A DNA stretch of 64,000 bases from positions 953,501 to 1,017,500 of the forward strand of contig NZ_CP043639.1 in assembly GCF_014217605.1 (NCBI RefSeq). The letters are read 5' to 3'. How positions within the stretch are numbered: position 1 is the first letter of the stretch; the number at the start of each line of letters is the position of its first letter. The translations under genes were made by a program, and so were the position numbers. Source of the stretch: Sphingomonas sp. NBWT7 (lineage in GTDB: Bacteria > Pseudomonadota > Alphaproteobacteria > Sphingomonadales > Sphingomonadaceae). Below the pieces are notes generated by a model that had not been told where the DNA came from, made no database searches, and worked only from the letters and a program-made list of their open reading frames with translations. Positions 1 through 8,298 of the stretch are shown here, piece after piece.

Positions 1-137
1 CGCCGTGCAAAGTCCGCGTGCGTAACTTGCCACGCCCGTCGCCTCTGTCGCCGCCAGTCGTCCGTCGACGCAAACCGGCACCTTTTGCATAGCGTCACGA
101 TCCACTATCGTTGGCCGACACAATCGATTGGCCCGCG

Positions 138-836
138 ATGATCGTCCTCGACAACGTTTCCAAGGTCTATCACGGGCATAACGTCGACAACGAAGTGCTG
201 CGCGATGTCAACCTCGTCATCCGCCCCGGCGACTCGATCGGCGTCTGCGGCGCCAACGGTGCGGGCAAATCGACGCTGATGAAGCTGCTGGCGGGGGTCG
301 AGCGGCCGACGACCGGCAGAATCTCGCGAACGATGTCGGTTTCGTGGCCGATCGGATATACCACGGCCTTCCACCCCAGCCTGACGGGCGCCGACAACGC
401 GAAGTTCATCGCCCGCATCTACGGCGTCGATGAGCGCGAGCTGCTTGCCTTCGTGAGCGATTTCGCGCAGCTCGGCTCTTACCTGCATGAGCCGATTCGT
501 ACCTATTCGGCCGGTATGTCGGCCCGGCTGGCGTTCGGCGTCTCGCTCGCTATCAAGTTCGACTGTTACCTCGTCGATGAAGTCACCGGCGCGGGTGACG
601 AGCGGTTCAAGGTAAAGTCCGAGGAAGCACTGCATGAGCGCCGTGAGCGCGGAACTCTGGTGATGGTGTCTCACGATACCAACACGCTGTTCCGTTATTG
701 CCAGCGTGGCGCTGTAGTCTACGGCGGTGCCGTCACGCTTTACGATACCATCGCGGAGGCGGCGGACGTTCATCATCGACTGCAAAGCCTTGGAGCGCGC
801 GCACGCGAAGTCGAGCGTGCGGACGCTGTGGCATAG
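138..836 (+). CDS. kpsT: Capsular polysaccharide ABC transporter, ATP-binding protein (KpsT/CtrD-like)
   Basis: ATPase of a group 2/3 capsule exporter that powers movement of lipid-linked polysaccharide across the inner membrane. From the ATG at 138, the Walker A motif GANGAGKS lies near residues 38-45, the signature region is SAGMSARLAFG and Walker B is CYLVDEVTGAGD; the short form (about 232 residues) and the MSVSWPIGY segment are typical of KpsT/CtrD/BexA. An in-frame TTG at 111 is an alternative start; no strong Shine-Dalgarno precedes either. The permease partner is not visible: the three forward frames left of this gene stop at 25, 92 and 141, and I cannot tell which, if any, is its C-terminus. 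The frame ending at 139-141 would overlap this ATG as ATGA. Confidence 0.9.
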   Translation: MIVLDNVSKVYHGHNVDNEVLRDVNLVIRPGDSIGVCGANGAGKSTLMKLLAGVERPTTGRISRTMSVSWPIGYTTAFHPSLTGADNAKFIARIYGVDERELLAFVSDFAQLGSYLHEPIRTYSAGMSARLAFGVSLAIKFDCYLVDEVTGAGDERFKVKSEEALHERRERGTLVMVSHDTNTLFRYCQRGAVVYGGAVTLYDTIAEAADVHHRLQSLGARAREVERADAVA

Positions 837-936
837 CCTCTGTACGCGAGGCGGATTGTCTTCGTCACGTCCACGCGATACCTGCTTTTCCTTGCGGGGT
901 ACCGGGCCGTGCAGGGCCTATGGGTGGGGATTCTTT

Positions 937-2085
937 ATGCGCATTGCCGGTTTTCTCGGATCGTCGCGTGCGGTTATCGCCGCGCTCACGGCCGGGCCGT
1001 TGCTGGCGGGCTGTTCGACGCTGCCCAGCGCGGGGCCGACGGCGGCGCAGATAAACCAGGCGCTGGTTTCGCATAACCAGACCGGCTTCACGATCGTCGA
1101 TATCGACGCTCAGTCGGCCCCCGCGCTGGCCTTCACCCCGCCCGCGCCCGGTGCGCTCGCAAGCTTGGCACGCGAAGGGCGGATCGACACGATCGGTCCG
1201 GGTGACGTGCTCGACGTCAATCTCTTCGAGGTGGGGGTTACGCTTTTTACGGCACAGACGACGGGCCCGGCTCAGGGAGGTACCTTCAATCCCTCTGCGC
1301 GCGGTACCCCGCTCGGTCCGGTGCGTGTCGATGCGGGCGGCAATATCCAGCTTCCGTACATCGGTCGCCTCGCGGTCAGCGGCAAGACGCCGGGCGAGGT
1401 GGAAGGAATGATCGAACGCGGACTGCGCGGCCTGTCGCAGCGGCCGCAGGCGCTCGTGTCGATCCGCAACAACGCCTTCAACGTCTTCTACGTCTCGGGC
1501 GACGTCCGCACGCCTGGCCGGTACGAACTCGCTCTTCCGCGCGAACGATTGCTGGATGCCCTCGCGCGCGCCGGCGGCACCGTGAACCAGCCCGATGACA
1601 TGGTCGTCCGCATCACCCGTGATGGCGTGTCGGCCGAGACCCGCCTGTCGGCGGTCGACGTAGCCGGGCCTCAGAACGTCGCTTTGCTGCCGGGCGACCG
1701 GGTCGAACTGTTCAATCGTCCGCGCACTTTCCTGGTCTTCGGCGCGAGTGAAAAGGTCAGCCAAGTCGCTTTCGGCGCGAACCAGCTTTCGCTCGCGGAG
1801 GCGCTTGCCCGCGTCGGCGGCCCTAGCGAGCGGATTGCCGACGCCTCCGCCGTCTATCTCTTCCGCTACACGCCAACGGCGAGCGGGGCCGACGGCACGA
1901 CGCCCGTCATCTACCGCCTGAACATGATCCGCCCCGACAGTTATTTCCTATCGCAGCGGGTGGGGATGCACGACAAGGACGTCATCTATATCGCCACTGC
2001 GCGCGCCAATGCGCCAGCGAAGCTCGCACAGATCCTTGGCCAGCTCTTCTCGCCGATCCTCGCGGTACGGGCGGTCACCAACTGA
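937..2085 (+). CDS. Outer-membrane polysaccharide export lipoprotein (Wza/KpsD/CtrA family)
   Basis: Predicted to form the outer-membrane and periplasmic channel through which the capsule leaves the cell, partnering the KpsT-like ATPase upstream. The ATG at 937 is preceded by GGTGGGGA about 7 nt away and gives a signal peptide with lipobox LAGC (Cys26); longer in-frame starts upstream lack a signal sequence. A polysaccharide-export domain follows (IGPGDVLDVNLFEVG region), then SLBB-like repeats starting around VSGDVRTPGRYEL and VFGASEKVSQVAFG. The 382-residue length fits the family. A 100-nt gap separates it from kpsT, so the two are probably co-transcribed. The exact subfamily is not resolved. 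Confidence 0.88.
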   Translation: MRIAGFLGSSRAVIAALTAGPLLAGCSTLPSAGPTAAQINQALVSHNQTGFTIVDIDAQSAPALAFTPPAPGALASLAREGRIDTIGPGDVLDVNLFEVGVTLFTAQTTGPAQGGTFNPSARGTPLGPVRVDAGGNIQLPYIGRLAVSGKTPGEVEGMIERGLRGLSQRPQALVSIRNNAFNVFYVSGDVRTPGRYELALPRERLLDALARAGGTVNQPDDMVVRITRDGVSAETRLSAVDVAGPQNVALLPGDRVELFNRPRTFLVFGASEKVSQVAFGANQLSLAEALARVGGPSERIADASAVYLFRYTPTASGADGTTPVIYRLNMIRPDSYFLSQRVGMHDKDVIYIATARANAPAKLAQILGQLFSPILAVRAVTN

Positions 2086-2116
2086 TCGGATCGTTGGAGA
2101 TGATCTGCCGATCCGA
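2086..2116 (+). terminator. Hairpin after the Wza-like gene
   Basis: TCGGATCG at 2086-2093 pairs perfectly with CGATCCGA at 2109-2116 around a 15-nt loop, starting at the base after the export gene's stop. No U-run follows, so this may be an attenuator or chance structure rather than an intrinsic terminator. Confidence 0.35.
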
Positions 2117-2200
2117 CATGAGGCGGGCGGTTCCCTTTAAACGGGTGCCTAACCTCTCGCGGCCGCTCTCGGGCTTTCCTGCGAGTGACCGAAAGTGACG

Positions 2201-3205
2201 ATGATCGACGATAACGTCCGTCCGGTCCGGGCGCGGGCTGGCCGCCGGTCGGTTGCGGCACACACGGTGGCCCTGGCGGTTGACGGTCTCGTGGCGCTCG
2301 AAACGGCTTTCTCGGATGCTGATTTCGTTGCTCGGTTCGAACGGCTCGTCACCACGATCGTCGAAGCCCCCGGGCGCGTGATCCTGGCAGGAATGGGCAA
2401 GAGCGGAATCATCGCGCGCAAGATCACGGCAACGCTGACCTCGACCGGCGTGCCCGCGATGTTCCTGCACCCGGCGGAGGCGGGTCATGGTGACCTAGGC
2501 ATGGTCACGGAGGGTGATGTCGTCGTCATCCTGAGCCGTTCAGGCGAGACCAGCGAGCTCGCGACGATCTTCGCCTATTGCAAGCGTTTCGCAATCAAAA
2601 CGATAACGATTACCGCCCGCCTTAATTCGACGGCGGCACGCGCGGCAGATTTCGCGATACGCCTGCCCGTCGTCCGCGAGGCATGCCCGATCGAGCTGAG
2701 TCCGACGACATCGACGACGCTGCAATTGGTCTTCGGTGATGCACTTGCCATGACGCTGATGGCGCGGCGCGGGTTCTCGACCGACGACTTTCACAATTTC
2801 CATCCTGCCGGTCGGCTCGGCGCCAGGCTGCTGCGCGTGCGCGACATCATGGCGCGCGGCGGGGATGTACCGCGCGTCGCGCCCGATGCGACGCTGCTCG
2901 ACGCGACGATCGAGATGACGCGAACGCGGCTCGGTGCAACGGCGGTGGTGGATGGCATGGGGTTGCTCGTCGGCGCGTTCACCGACGGCGATCTGCGACG
3001 ATCGGTCACCCTGGAACGCGGCCTCACCGAAGCCGTCGGTCGCTTCATGAGCCCGAATCCGCTGTGCATCGGACCGAACGAACTCGCCTCGGAGGCGCTT
3101 CGCCTGCTGCAGGAACGCAACGTCCTTCTGCTGTTCGTCAACGATGGCGATCGGCTGGTCGGTGTCGTTCACATGCACGACGTGCTGCGCGCCGGCGTGG
3201 CCTGA
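2201..3205 (+). CDS. kdsD: D-arabinose 5-phosphate isomerase KdsD/KpsF
   Basis: Cytoplasmic enzyme that converts D-ribulose 5-phosphate to D-arabinose 5-phosphate, the first committed step toward Kdo. An N-terminal SIS domain carries SRSGETSE and the family motif HPAEAGHGDLG; a second conserved block reads ACPIELSPTTSTT. Two CBS domains fill the C-terminal third (DIMARGG through GVVHMHDVL). Length (334 residues) matches E. coli KdsD and KpsF. A GTG at 2195, two codons upstream, is an alternative start; GAAAG lies just before either. It sits in the capsule cluster 17 nt before kdsB, so it probably serves capsular Kdo rather than only LPS. Confidence 0.93.
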   Translation: MIDDNVRPVRARAGRRSVAAHTVALAVDGLVALETAFSDADFVARFERLVTTIVEAPGRVILAGMGKSGIIARKITATLTSTGVPAMFLHPAEAGHGDLGMVTEGDVVVILSRSGETSELATIFAYCKRFAIKTITITARLNSTAARAADFAIRLPVVREACPIELSPTTSTTLQLVFGDALAMTLMARRGFSTDDFHNFHPAGRLGARLLRVRDIMARGGDVPRVAPDATLLDATIEMTRTRLGATAVVDGMGLLVGAFTDGDLRRSVTLERGLTEAVGRFMSPNPLCIGPNELASEALRLLQERNVLLLFVNDGDRLVGVVHMHDVLRAGVA

Positions 3206-3221
3206 TCGCCGCGCGCCAGCC

Positions 3222-4028
3222 ATGAGTGTTCTCGTCGTCATTCCCGCCCGCGCCGGATCGACCCGGCTGCCGATGAAGCCGCTGCGCGCGATCGCGGGCG
3301 TCACGTTGCTTCATCGGACCATCGCGCTGGCCCGCCGAGGCATGATCGGCGACGCCGCAAGCTTGGTGGTCGCAACCGACGATGCGCGCATCGCCGATCA
3401 CGCCGCTGTCGTCGGATGCGCGGCAGTGATGACGGATTGCGCGATCTCGTCCGGCTCCGGTCGGGCGCTGGCCGCGGCACTGACGGCGCCGACCCCGCCT
3501 TCGATCGTCATCAACATGCAGGGGGACGCGCCGTTTCAGCCTGCGACCGCGCTTCCCGCCGTGATCGCCGCGTTGAGCGATAGCGCGATAGCGGTGGCGA
3601 CGCCGGTGGTTCGGCTCACGTGGTCGGCGCTGGATTCGCTGCGCGCCCACAAGCTGATCGAGCCGTTCAGCGGGACGACCTGTGTTCGGGCGCCGAACGG
3701 TCGTGCGCACTGGTTTTCCAAGACGATCCTGCCCGTGATCCGCAACGAAGCCACCTTGCGCGCTTCGGGCGCACCCTGCCCCATATGGCGCCACGTCGGC
3801 CTCTACGGCTATCGCATGTCTGCACTACAGGATTTCGAGGCTGCCCCGCCTTCATCACTCGAACGCCTCGAAGGGCTTGAACAATTGCGCTTCTTCGATC
3901 TCGACATCGCGATCGATACCGTCGAAGTCACGCCAGCGCCGTTCGACATTTCCGGCATCGATACCGAAGCCGATATCGCGCGTGCCGAAGCGATGATCGC
4001 CCTTCACGGTGATCCGCATCAGCCATGA
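3222..4028 (+). CDS. kdsB: Divergent 3-deoxy-manno-octulosonate cytidylyltransferase (KdsB-like)
   Basis: KdsB activates Kdo with CTP to CMP-Kdo in the cytoplasm. The N-terminal nucleotide loop PARAGSTRLP, the NMQGD block, the RHVGLYGYR block and the LERLEGLEQLR block identify the family, and the 268-residue length is normal. Several usually invariant positions differ: LPGKPL is LPMKPL, the SGT(D/E)R motif is SGSGR, and QGDEP is QGDAP. Those blocks line the nucleotide and sugar sites, so activity or substrate may differ from standard KdsB. The stop overlaps the next gene's ATG (ATGA at 4025-4028), indicating translational coupling. The start at 3222 was chosen because the family motif begins at residue 7 from it. 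Confidence 0.85.
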   Translation: MSVLVVIPARAGSTRLPMKPLRAIAGVTLLHRTIALARRGMIGDAASLVVATDDARIADHAAVVGCAAVMTDCAISSGSGRALAAALTAPTPPSIVINMQGDAPFQPATALPAVIAALSDSAIAVATPVVRLTWSALDSLRAHKLIEPFSGTTCVRAPNGRAHWFSKTILPVIRNEATLRASGAPCPIWRHVGLYGYRMSALQDFEAAPPSSLERLEGLEQLRFFDLDIAIDTVEVTPAPFDISGIDTEADIARAEAMIALHGDPHQP

Positions 4029-4591
4029 GGGCAATCATCGTCCGCCATGGCGATACCTTCCGGCATGACGAGGAACCGCGTCGGATCGGCGCGCGAACCG
4101 ATCTGCCGTTGGTCGAAAGCGGGCGTGCACAGGCACAACGCCTCGCAGCGTCCTTTGCAGGAATGGCGATCGACGCCTGCCTGACCTCGTCCTTGCGGCG
4201 CACCCGCGAGACCGCTGCGATCGTCGCACCCGGCCTTCGCGCAAGACCTACAGATTGGCTGCGAGAGATCGACCACGGGCCGGATGAAGGCCTGCCTGAA
4301 ACGGCGGTGCGAGCCCGGATCGGCGCCGCCGCATTGCTCGCTTGGGAAACCCGCGCTGTGGCGCCGACCGACTGGATCGTCGACGCCGCGGCGCGCCTGA
4401 AAGCCTGGCAAACCTTTTTTGCCACCGCGCACGGTACGATCCTGCTCGTCACGAGCAACGGCGCTGCCCGGTTCGCCCTCCTCGCGCTTGGCATGCCGCC
4501 TGCAAAGCTGCGGACGGGGGCATATGGCGAAATTGTCGACGGCCGCCTCATCGCGTGGGATGTCCGACCGGACGAACAGAGTCGATGCTAG
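4025..4591 (+). CDS. Histidine phosphatase superfamily protein in the Kdo operon
   Basis: The 188-residue protein opens with the phosphoglycerate-mutase-like VRHGDT (Arg7-His8-Gly9) and has SSLRRTRETA around residues 55-64 and REIDHGPDEG around 80-89, as in branch-1 histidine phosphatases. The usual second catalytic histidine (T-H-G-G) is replaced: the aligned segment reads VTSNGAARF near residues 142-150. It is ATGA-coupled to kdsB and faces kdsA. The expected Kdo-8-phosphate phosphatase KdsC, a HAD enzyme, is not present here, so this protein occupies its pathway position; that function is inference. Its stop overlaps the kdsA stop in CTAG (4588-4591). Confidence 0.82.
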   Translation: MRAIIVRHGDTFRHDEEPRRIGARTDLPLVESGRAQAQRLAASFAGMAIDACLTSSLRRTRETAAIVAPGLRARPTDWLREIDHGPDEGLPETAVRARIGAAALLAWETRAVAPTDWIVDAAARLKAWQTFFATAHGTILLVTSNGAARFALLALGMPPAKLRTGAYGEIVDGRLIAWDVRPDEQSRC

Positions 4592-5412
4592 GACCGCTCC
4601 TTTGCCACCGCGTCGATCCGCCGCAGCGTATCGATAAGCCCGGGCATCCAATCCAGCGGTAGCATCACCGGCCCGTCCGACGGGGCATTGTCCGGATCGT
4701 CGTGCGCCTCGGCGAATACGGCCGCCACGCCGACCGCGACGGCGGCGCGCGCCAGCGCCGGCGCGAAGCGCCGTTCGCCCCCCGATGATTGCCCCATGCC
4801 GCCCGGCGCCTGCACCGAATGCGTCGCGTCGTACATCACTGGATAACCGGTCTCGGCCATGATCGGCAGCGCGCGCAGATCGCTGACGAGCGTGTTGTAG
4901 CCGAAGCTGGCGCCACGATCGGTGAGAATGATCCGCGCGTTGCCCGTCGATGCGATCTTCGCCGCCACCGCCGCCATATCCCACGGTGCGAGGAACTGCC
5001 CCTTCTTGACGTTGATCGCCGCGCTCGTGCGACCCGCCGCGAGCAGCAGATCGGTTTGCCGGGACAGGAACGCGGGGATCTGCAGAATGTCCACCGCCTG
5101 CGCGGCTGCTTCTGCCTGCTCAGGTGCGTGAATATCGCTCAGCACCGGGCACCCGAGTGCCGCACGTACGTCAGCCAGGATCCGCAACCCCTCGTCGATG
5201 CCGACGCCGCGCCGCCCCGAAAGCGACGTTCGGTTCGCCTTGTCGAAGGATGCCTTGAAGACGAACGGCACGCCCGCCGCGCGCGCCACGTCGGCGAGCG
5301 CCTCGGCCAGCCTAAGGCAATGATCGCGACTCTCGATCTGGCACGGTCCGCTGACCAGCACGAATGGCCGATCGTTGCCGAATGTCACATCACCTACCGC
5401 GACATCGCTCAT
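4588..5412 (-). CDS. kdsA: 2-dehydro-3-deoxyphosphooctonate aldolase (Kdo-8-phosphate synthase)
   Basis: Condenses phosphoenolpyruvate with arabinose 5-phosphate to Kdo 8-phosphate. The protein has the FKASFDKANRTS block, INVKKGQFLAPWDM and a GYPVMYDATHSVQ segment. The N-terminal SGPCQIES carries Cys24 where the E. coli non-metallo enzyme has Asn, and His, Glu and Asp positions follow (DATHSV, FAEAHDDPDNAP), so this looks like the metal-dependent class. At 274 residues from the ATG at 5412 it is family-sized. The start codon overlaps the stop of the small gene upstream, implying coupling; its stop overlaps that of the opposite phosphatase gene. Confidence 0.94.
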   Translation of the reverse strand: MSDVAVGDVTFGNDRPFVLVSGPCQIESRDHCLRLAEALADVARAAGVPFVFKASFDKANRTSLSGRRGVGIDEGLRILADVRAALGCPVLSDIHAPEQAEAAAQAVDILQIPAFLSRQTDLLLAAGRTSAAINVKKGQFLAPWDMAAVAAKIASTGNARIILTDRGASFGYNTLVSDLRALPIMAETGYPVMYDATHSVQAPGGMGQSSGGERRFAPALARAAVAVGVAAVFAEAHDDPDNAPSDGPVMLPLDWMPGLIDTLRRIDAVAKERS

Positions 5413-5705
5413 CAGCCGCGCGCCTTGACGAAGCGGCGTAGCAGCTGCCCACGCCAGGGCCAGGGTGCCGTATGGTAGTTCCAAAAGAACCATCCGAAGA
5501 CCACGCAGGCAAGGTATGACGGCAAAGCCATCGGATCGCCGTTCGCGCGCATCGTTTGCAGGAATTGCCGATCGACCGACCAGCGTTGCCACTCACTGCC
5601 GCCGCCATTGATGCCGTACAGATTGTCGTGTCGACGGCAGCCGGCGTTGCGATTGTATTTGGTCGGATTAAGTAACAGACAGTAATTCCGTTCTCGCGCG
5701 GCCAT
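5412..5705 (-). CDS. Small phospholipase A2-like protein with a C-terminal membrane segment
   Basis: A 97-residue protein with CRRHDNLYG at residues 23-31, which matches the CxxHDxxY active-site signature of prokaryotic and secreted phospholipases A2 (His26-Asp27). WSVDRQFLQTM follows, resembling the second PLA2 helix. A hydrophobic segment around residues 63-77 and a tryptophan-rich tail (APWPW) suggest membrane association. No signal peptide is seen. The gene stops inside the kdsA start (ATGA at 5412-5409 on the minus strand) and begins 21 nt from a divergent gene. A longer start at 5795 would overlap that gene, so 5705 is preferred. Enzyme activity is not proven by the motif. Confidence 0.7.
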   Translation of the reverse strand: MAARERNYCLLLNPTKYNRNAGCRRHDNLYGINGGGSEWQRWSVDRQFLQTMRANGDPMALPSYLACVVFGWFFWNYHTAPWPWRGQLLRRFVKARG

Positions 5706-5726
5706 TCGATCGTGTAGGCAGGCGCG

Positions 5727-6851
5727 ATGGCGGGGTTCAAGCGCAAAGTCTTCTACGTCGGTGGGTTCGACCCCCGCGGAGTGCGCTTCTACCACGCGCT
5801 CGCTGTCGAGCAGATTGCCCGTTTTGCCGCGCTTACCGGTCGCCCCGCCGCGGTTTCAACGCGGCGCACGATCAGCGATCATCGCACCGATTGGTCGATC
5901 GAAGATTCCTCGGTCGGGACCACCACCGATTACAGCTTCCTGCGCTGGGACGATCTCGTCCGCGACGCCTGGATCCGCAATCCCTTCACGCTCGCGGTAC
6001 GGGCGTGGCGCGCCTATAGCGCGAACCTGCGCCACCTCGATTTCGCTACCGGCAAACGGCTCGGCAAGGGGCCGCTCGTCACGCTATTCTATCCGCCGGT
6101 ACTCACGCTAGCTTTCCCCATCCTCCTGGCACTGGTGATCTTTGCGATCGCCGCGATCTGGCTGCCCGCCACCATTGCATTGATCGTCGGCTTGCTTTTG
6201 GGAATTGCTATCGCTTCGCCGCTGCTGACGCGCTGGCATGCGCCCTGGCTGCTGCGTTTTTTCGTCTTCAACAGCGAGTTCGTCAGCGAGGTAGCCCAGC
6301 CCCGCCTCGAAGCCCGGTTGGACGCCTTCGCCGACGAAATCATCGCGAGCTTCGCCGAAGATTGGGACGAAATCCTGCTGCTCACGCACAGCAACGGCTC
6401 GATCCTTGCCGTACCACTGATGAACCGGCTGCTTGATCGATGCGCTGATACGCTGCCGCCGAACTTCGCGTTGGTGACGATGGGGCATTGCATTCCGCTC
6501 GTCGCCTGTCGGCGCGACGCGACGCGTTTTCACGATCAGCTGCGCCGTCTGGCGAACGTGGATTTACGGTGGGTGGACATCGGATCGCCGCCCGACGGGG
6601 CGGCCTATTTCGGTGTCGATCCGATGGCGATCGTCGCACCCCACACCCGGCCGCGCCTCGACCTGCTCAGCCCGCGTTTCCATCTGTTCTACGATCCGGC
6701 GACGTACCACAGCGGCTACGCGAACAAGTACGAGATTCATTTCGACTATCTGCGCATGGGGGACCGCGTCTCGCCGCTCGACTTCCCCAGCCTCATGACG
6801 GCGTCGCGTCCGATCGACGCATCGATCGCGGCGTTCCGCGAGATCGCCTAG
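5727..6851 (+). CDS. Membrane-anchored alpha/beta-hydrolase-like protein, function unknown
   Basis: The 374-residue protein starts with VFYVGGFDPRG and has a two-helix hydrophobic stretch at about residues 120-168. It then shows LLLTHSNGSI (220s), which resembles a nucleophile elbow with Ser222. A candidate catalytic acid and histidine lie in the C-terminal half (for example around DIGSPPDG and TYHSGYANKYEIHFD), but I cannot fix the triad. It is divergent from the PLA2-like gene and 4 nt before the P450 gene, so it probably shares that transcript. No more precise substrate can be given; lipid or ester hydrolysis is a guess. Confidence 0.7.
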   Translation: MAGFKRKVFYVGGFDPRGVRFYHALAVEQIARFAALTGRPAAVSTRRTISDHRTDWSIEDSSVGTTTDYSFLRWDDLVRDAWIRNPFTLAVRAWRAYSANLRHLDFATGKRLGKGPLVTLFYPPVLTLAFPILLALVIFAIAAIWLPATIALIVGLLLGIAIASPLLTRWHAPWLLRFFVFNSEFVSEVAQPRLEARLDAFADEIIASFAEDWDEILLLTHSNGSILAVPLMNRLLDRCADTLPPNFALVTMGHCIPLVACRRDATRFHDQLRRLANVDLRWVDIGSPPDGAAYFGVDPMAIVAPHTRPRLDLLSPRFHLFYDPATYHSGYANKYEIHFDYLRMGDRVSPLDFPSLMTASRPIDASIAAFREIA

Positions 6852-6855
6852 TCGC

Positions 6856-8253
6856 ATGTCCCTGCCCAACATCGGCGGTGAGCATCGTGACGGTCGCTTC
6901 ACGCCGCCATTCCCCGATCCCCATCCGAAGAAATCATCGCTCTTCTGGCGCTTCGTGCGTGGGTGGAATTCGTGGATCCACGTGCTGTTCGCGAAGAGCT
7001 ATACGATGAAGATGGGGGAGATCCGCACGCCGGGTCTCCACATGTATATCGCGAACGAGCTGCCGTTGGTGAAGCGGATCATGGCGAACTGGCGCGAGTT
7101 TCCCAAGCACCGCCTGCTCGTCCGCACGCTTGGGCCAGCGATCGGGAACAGCGTCTTTTCCGCCAATGGCGACGACTGGGCGACGCAACGTGCGATGATC
7201 AATCCGGCGTTTCAGCAGACCGCGCTCGGCCACACGCTGCCGATGATGCGGGCTGCGGCCGACGCGCTGGTCGAACGGCTTCGTGCGTGCGATCCGCTGC
7301 GCCCCGTCGATATCGATCCGCTGATGACGCACGTCGCCGCGGACGTTATTTTCCGGACGCTCTTTTCGGTGCCGCTCGATGCCGCGGGCGCGCAGCGCAT
7401 CTACCGCGGGTTCAACCGGTTCCAGCGCCACGCCCAATCGGCGTCGATGATGCGCTTCTACCGCCTGCCCTCGTTCGGCTTCTTCCACCGCTCGCGGCGC
7501 GCGGCGGCCGCGATCCACGCCGTTTTTCAACCGATCGTGCAGGCGCGCTACGACGCCTATCACGCGGGAGCCGCGGCGCCGGCCGACGATATCCTCGCCG
7601 CGCTGCTTGCCGCCCGACATCCGGAGAGCGGCCGCCCGTTCACCTTCCACGAGCTGATGAGCCAAGTCTCGACGATCTTTCTCGCCGGCCACGAGACGTC
7701 GGCAAGCGCGATGAGCTGGACACTCTACTGTCTCGCCGAGGATCGGGCGACGCAGGCCGCCGTGCGCCGCGAAGTGGAGGCGATCAGTGGGGACGATCCG
7801 ATCGACGCGGAGGCGATCAGGCGCCTATCCCTAACCCGCAACGTCTTCCGCGAGGCGCTACGCCTGTATCCGCCGGTCGCCTTCATGCCACGCGAGGTGA
7901 CATGCCCCACACAGATGCGCGACAAGCAGCTCGCGCCTGGCGCGATGCTCGTCGTCTCGCCGTGGCTGATCCAGCGCAACGAGGACAATTGGGCCTGCCC
8001 CCACACGTTCGATCCAACGCGCTTCGACGATGCAGCGAACCGCGCCGCGATGCGTGAGGCATGGTTGCCGTTCGGCGCCGGCCCGCGCACCTGCGTCGGC
8101 CAAGGTTTCGCGATGCAGGAGGCTGTGGTCATCCTTGCCAGCGTGATCCGCGCGTTCGATTTCGCGCCGGTTCCGCGCGACGTGCCCGAACCGGTGAGCC
8201 GTCTGACCCTGCGCCCGAAGAACGGCATCCGGCTGCGCGTCACCCCACGCTGA
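6856..8253 (+). CDS. Cytochrome P450
   Basis: Heme monooxygenase of 465 residues. The I-helix oxygen-activation motif reads AGHETSAS, the K-helix ExxR motif is FREALRL, and the heme-binding loop is FGAGPRTCVGQGFAM with the axial cysteine. This organisation resembles CYP bacterial and eukaryote-like fatty-acid or terpene hydroxylases (the CYP4/CYP102-type heme loop) rather than CYP101; the substrate is unknown. No ferredoxin or reductase is adjacent, so it must use redox partners from elsewhere. It follows the membrane hydrolase by 4 nt. Confidence 0.93.
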   Translation: MSLPNIGGEHRDGRFTPPFPDPHPKKSSLFWRFVRGWNSWIHVLFAKSYTMKMGEIRTPGLHMYIANELPLVKRIMANWREFPKHRLLVRTLGPAIGNSVFSANGDDWATQRAMINPAFQQTALGHTLPMMRAAADALVERLRACDPLRPVDIDPLMTHVAADVIFRTLFSVPLDAAGAQRIYRGFNRFQRHAQSASMMRFYRLPSFGFFHRSRRAAAAIHAVFQPIVQARYDAYHAGAAAPADDILAALLAARHPESGRPFTFHELMSQVSTIFLAGHETSASAMSWTLYCLAEDRATQAAVRREVEAISGDDPIDAEAIRRLSLTRNVFREALRLYPPVAFMPREVTCPTQMRDKQLAPGAMLVVSPWLIQRNEDNWACPHTFDPTRFDDAANRAAMREAWLPFGAGPRTCVGQGFAMQEAVVILASVIRAFDFAPVPRDVPEPVSRLTLRPKNGIRLRVTPR

Positions 8254-8298
8254 CCACGCAGGTGGAGCGTCCGGCGTCCGCGCCCTATATCGCTCACC

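Noticed and set aside
1..137. C-terminus of a capsule permease left of kpsT
   Set aside because: Three frames stop at 25, 92 and 141 and none shows a hydrophobic permease end, so it is not annotated.
105..785. 226-codon minus-strand frame opposite kpsT
   Set aside because: Mirror of the Walker-containing ATPase gene.
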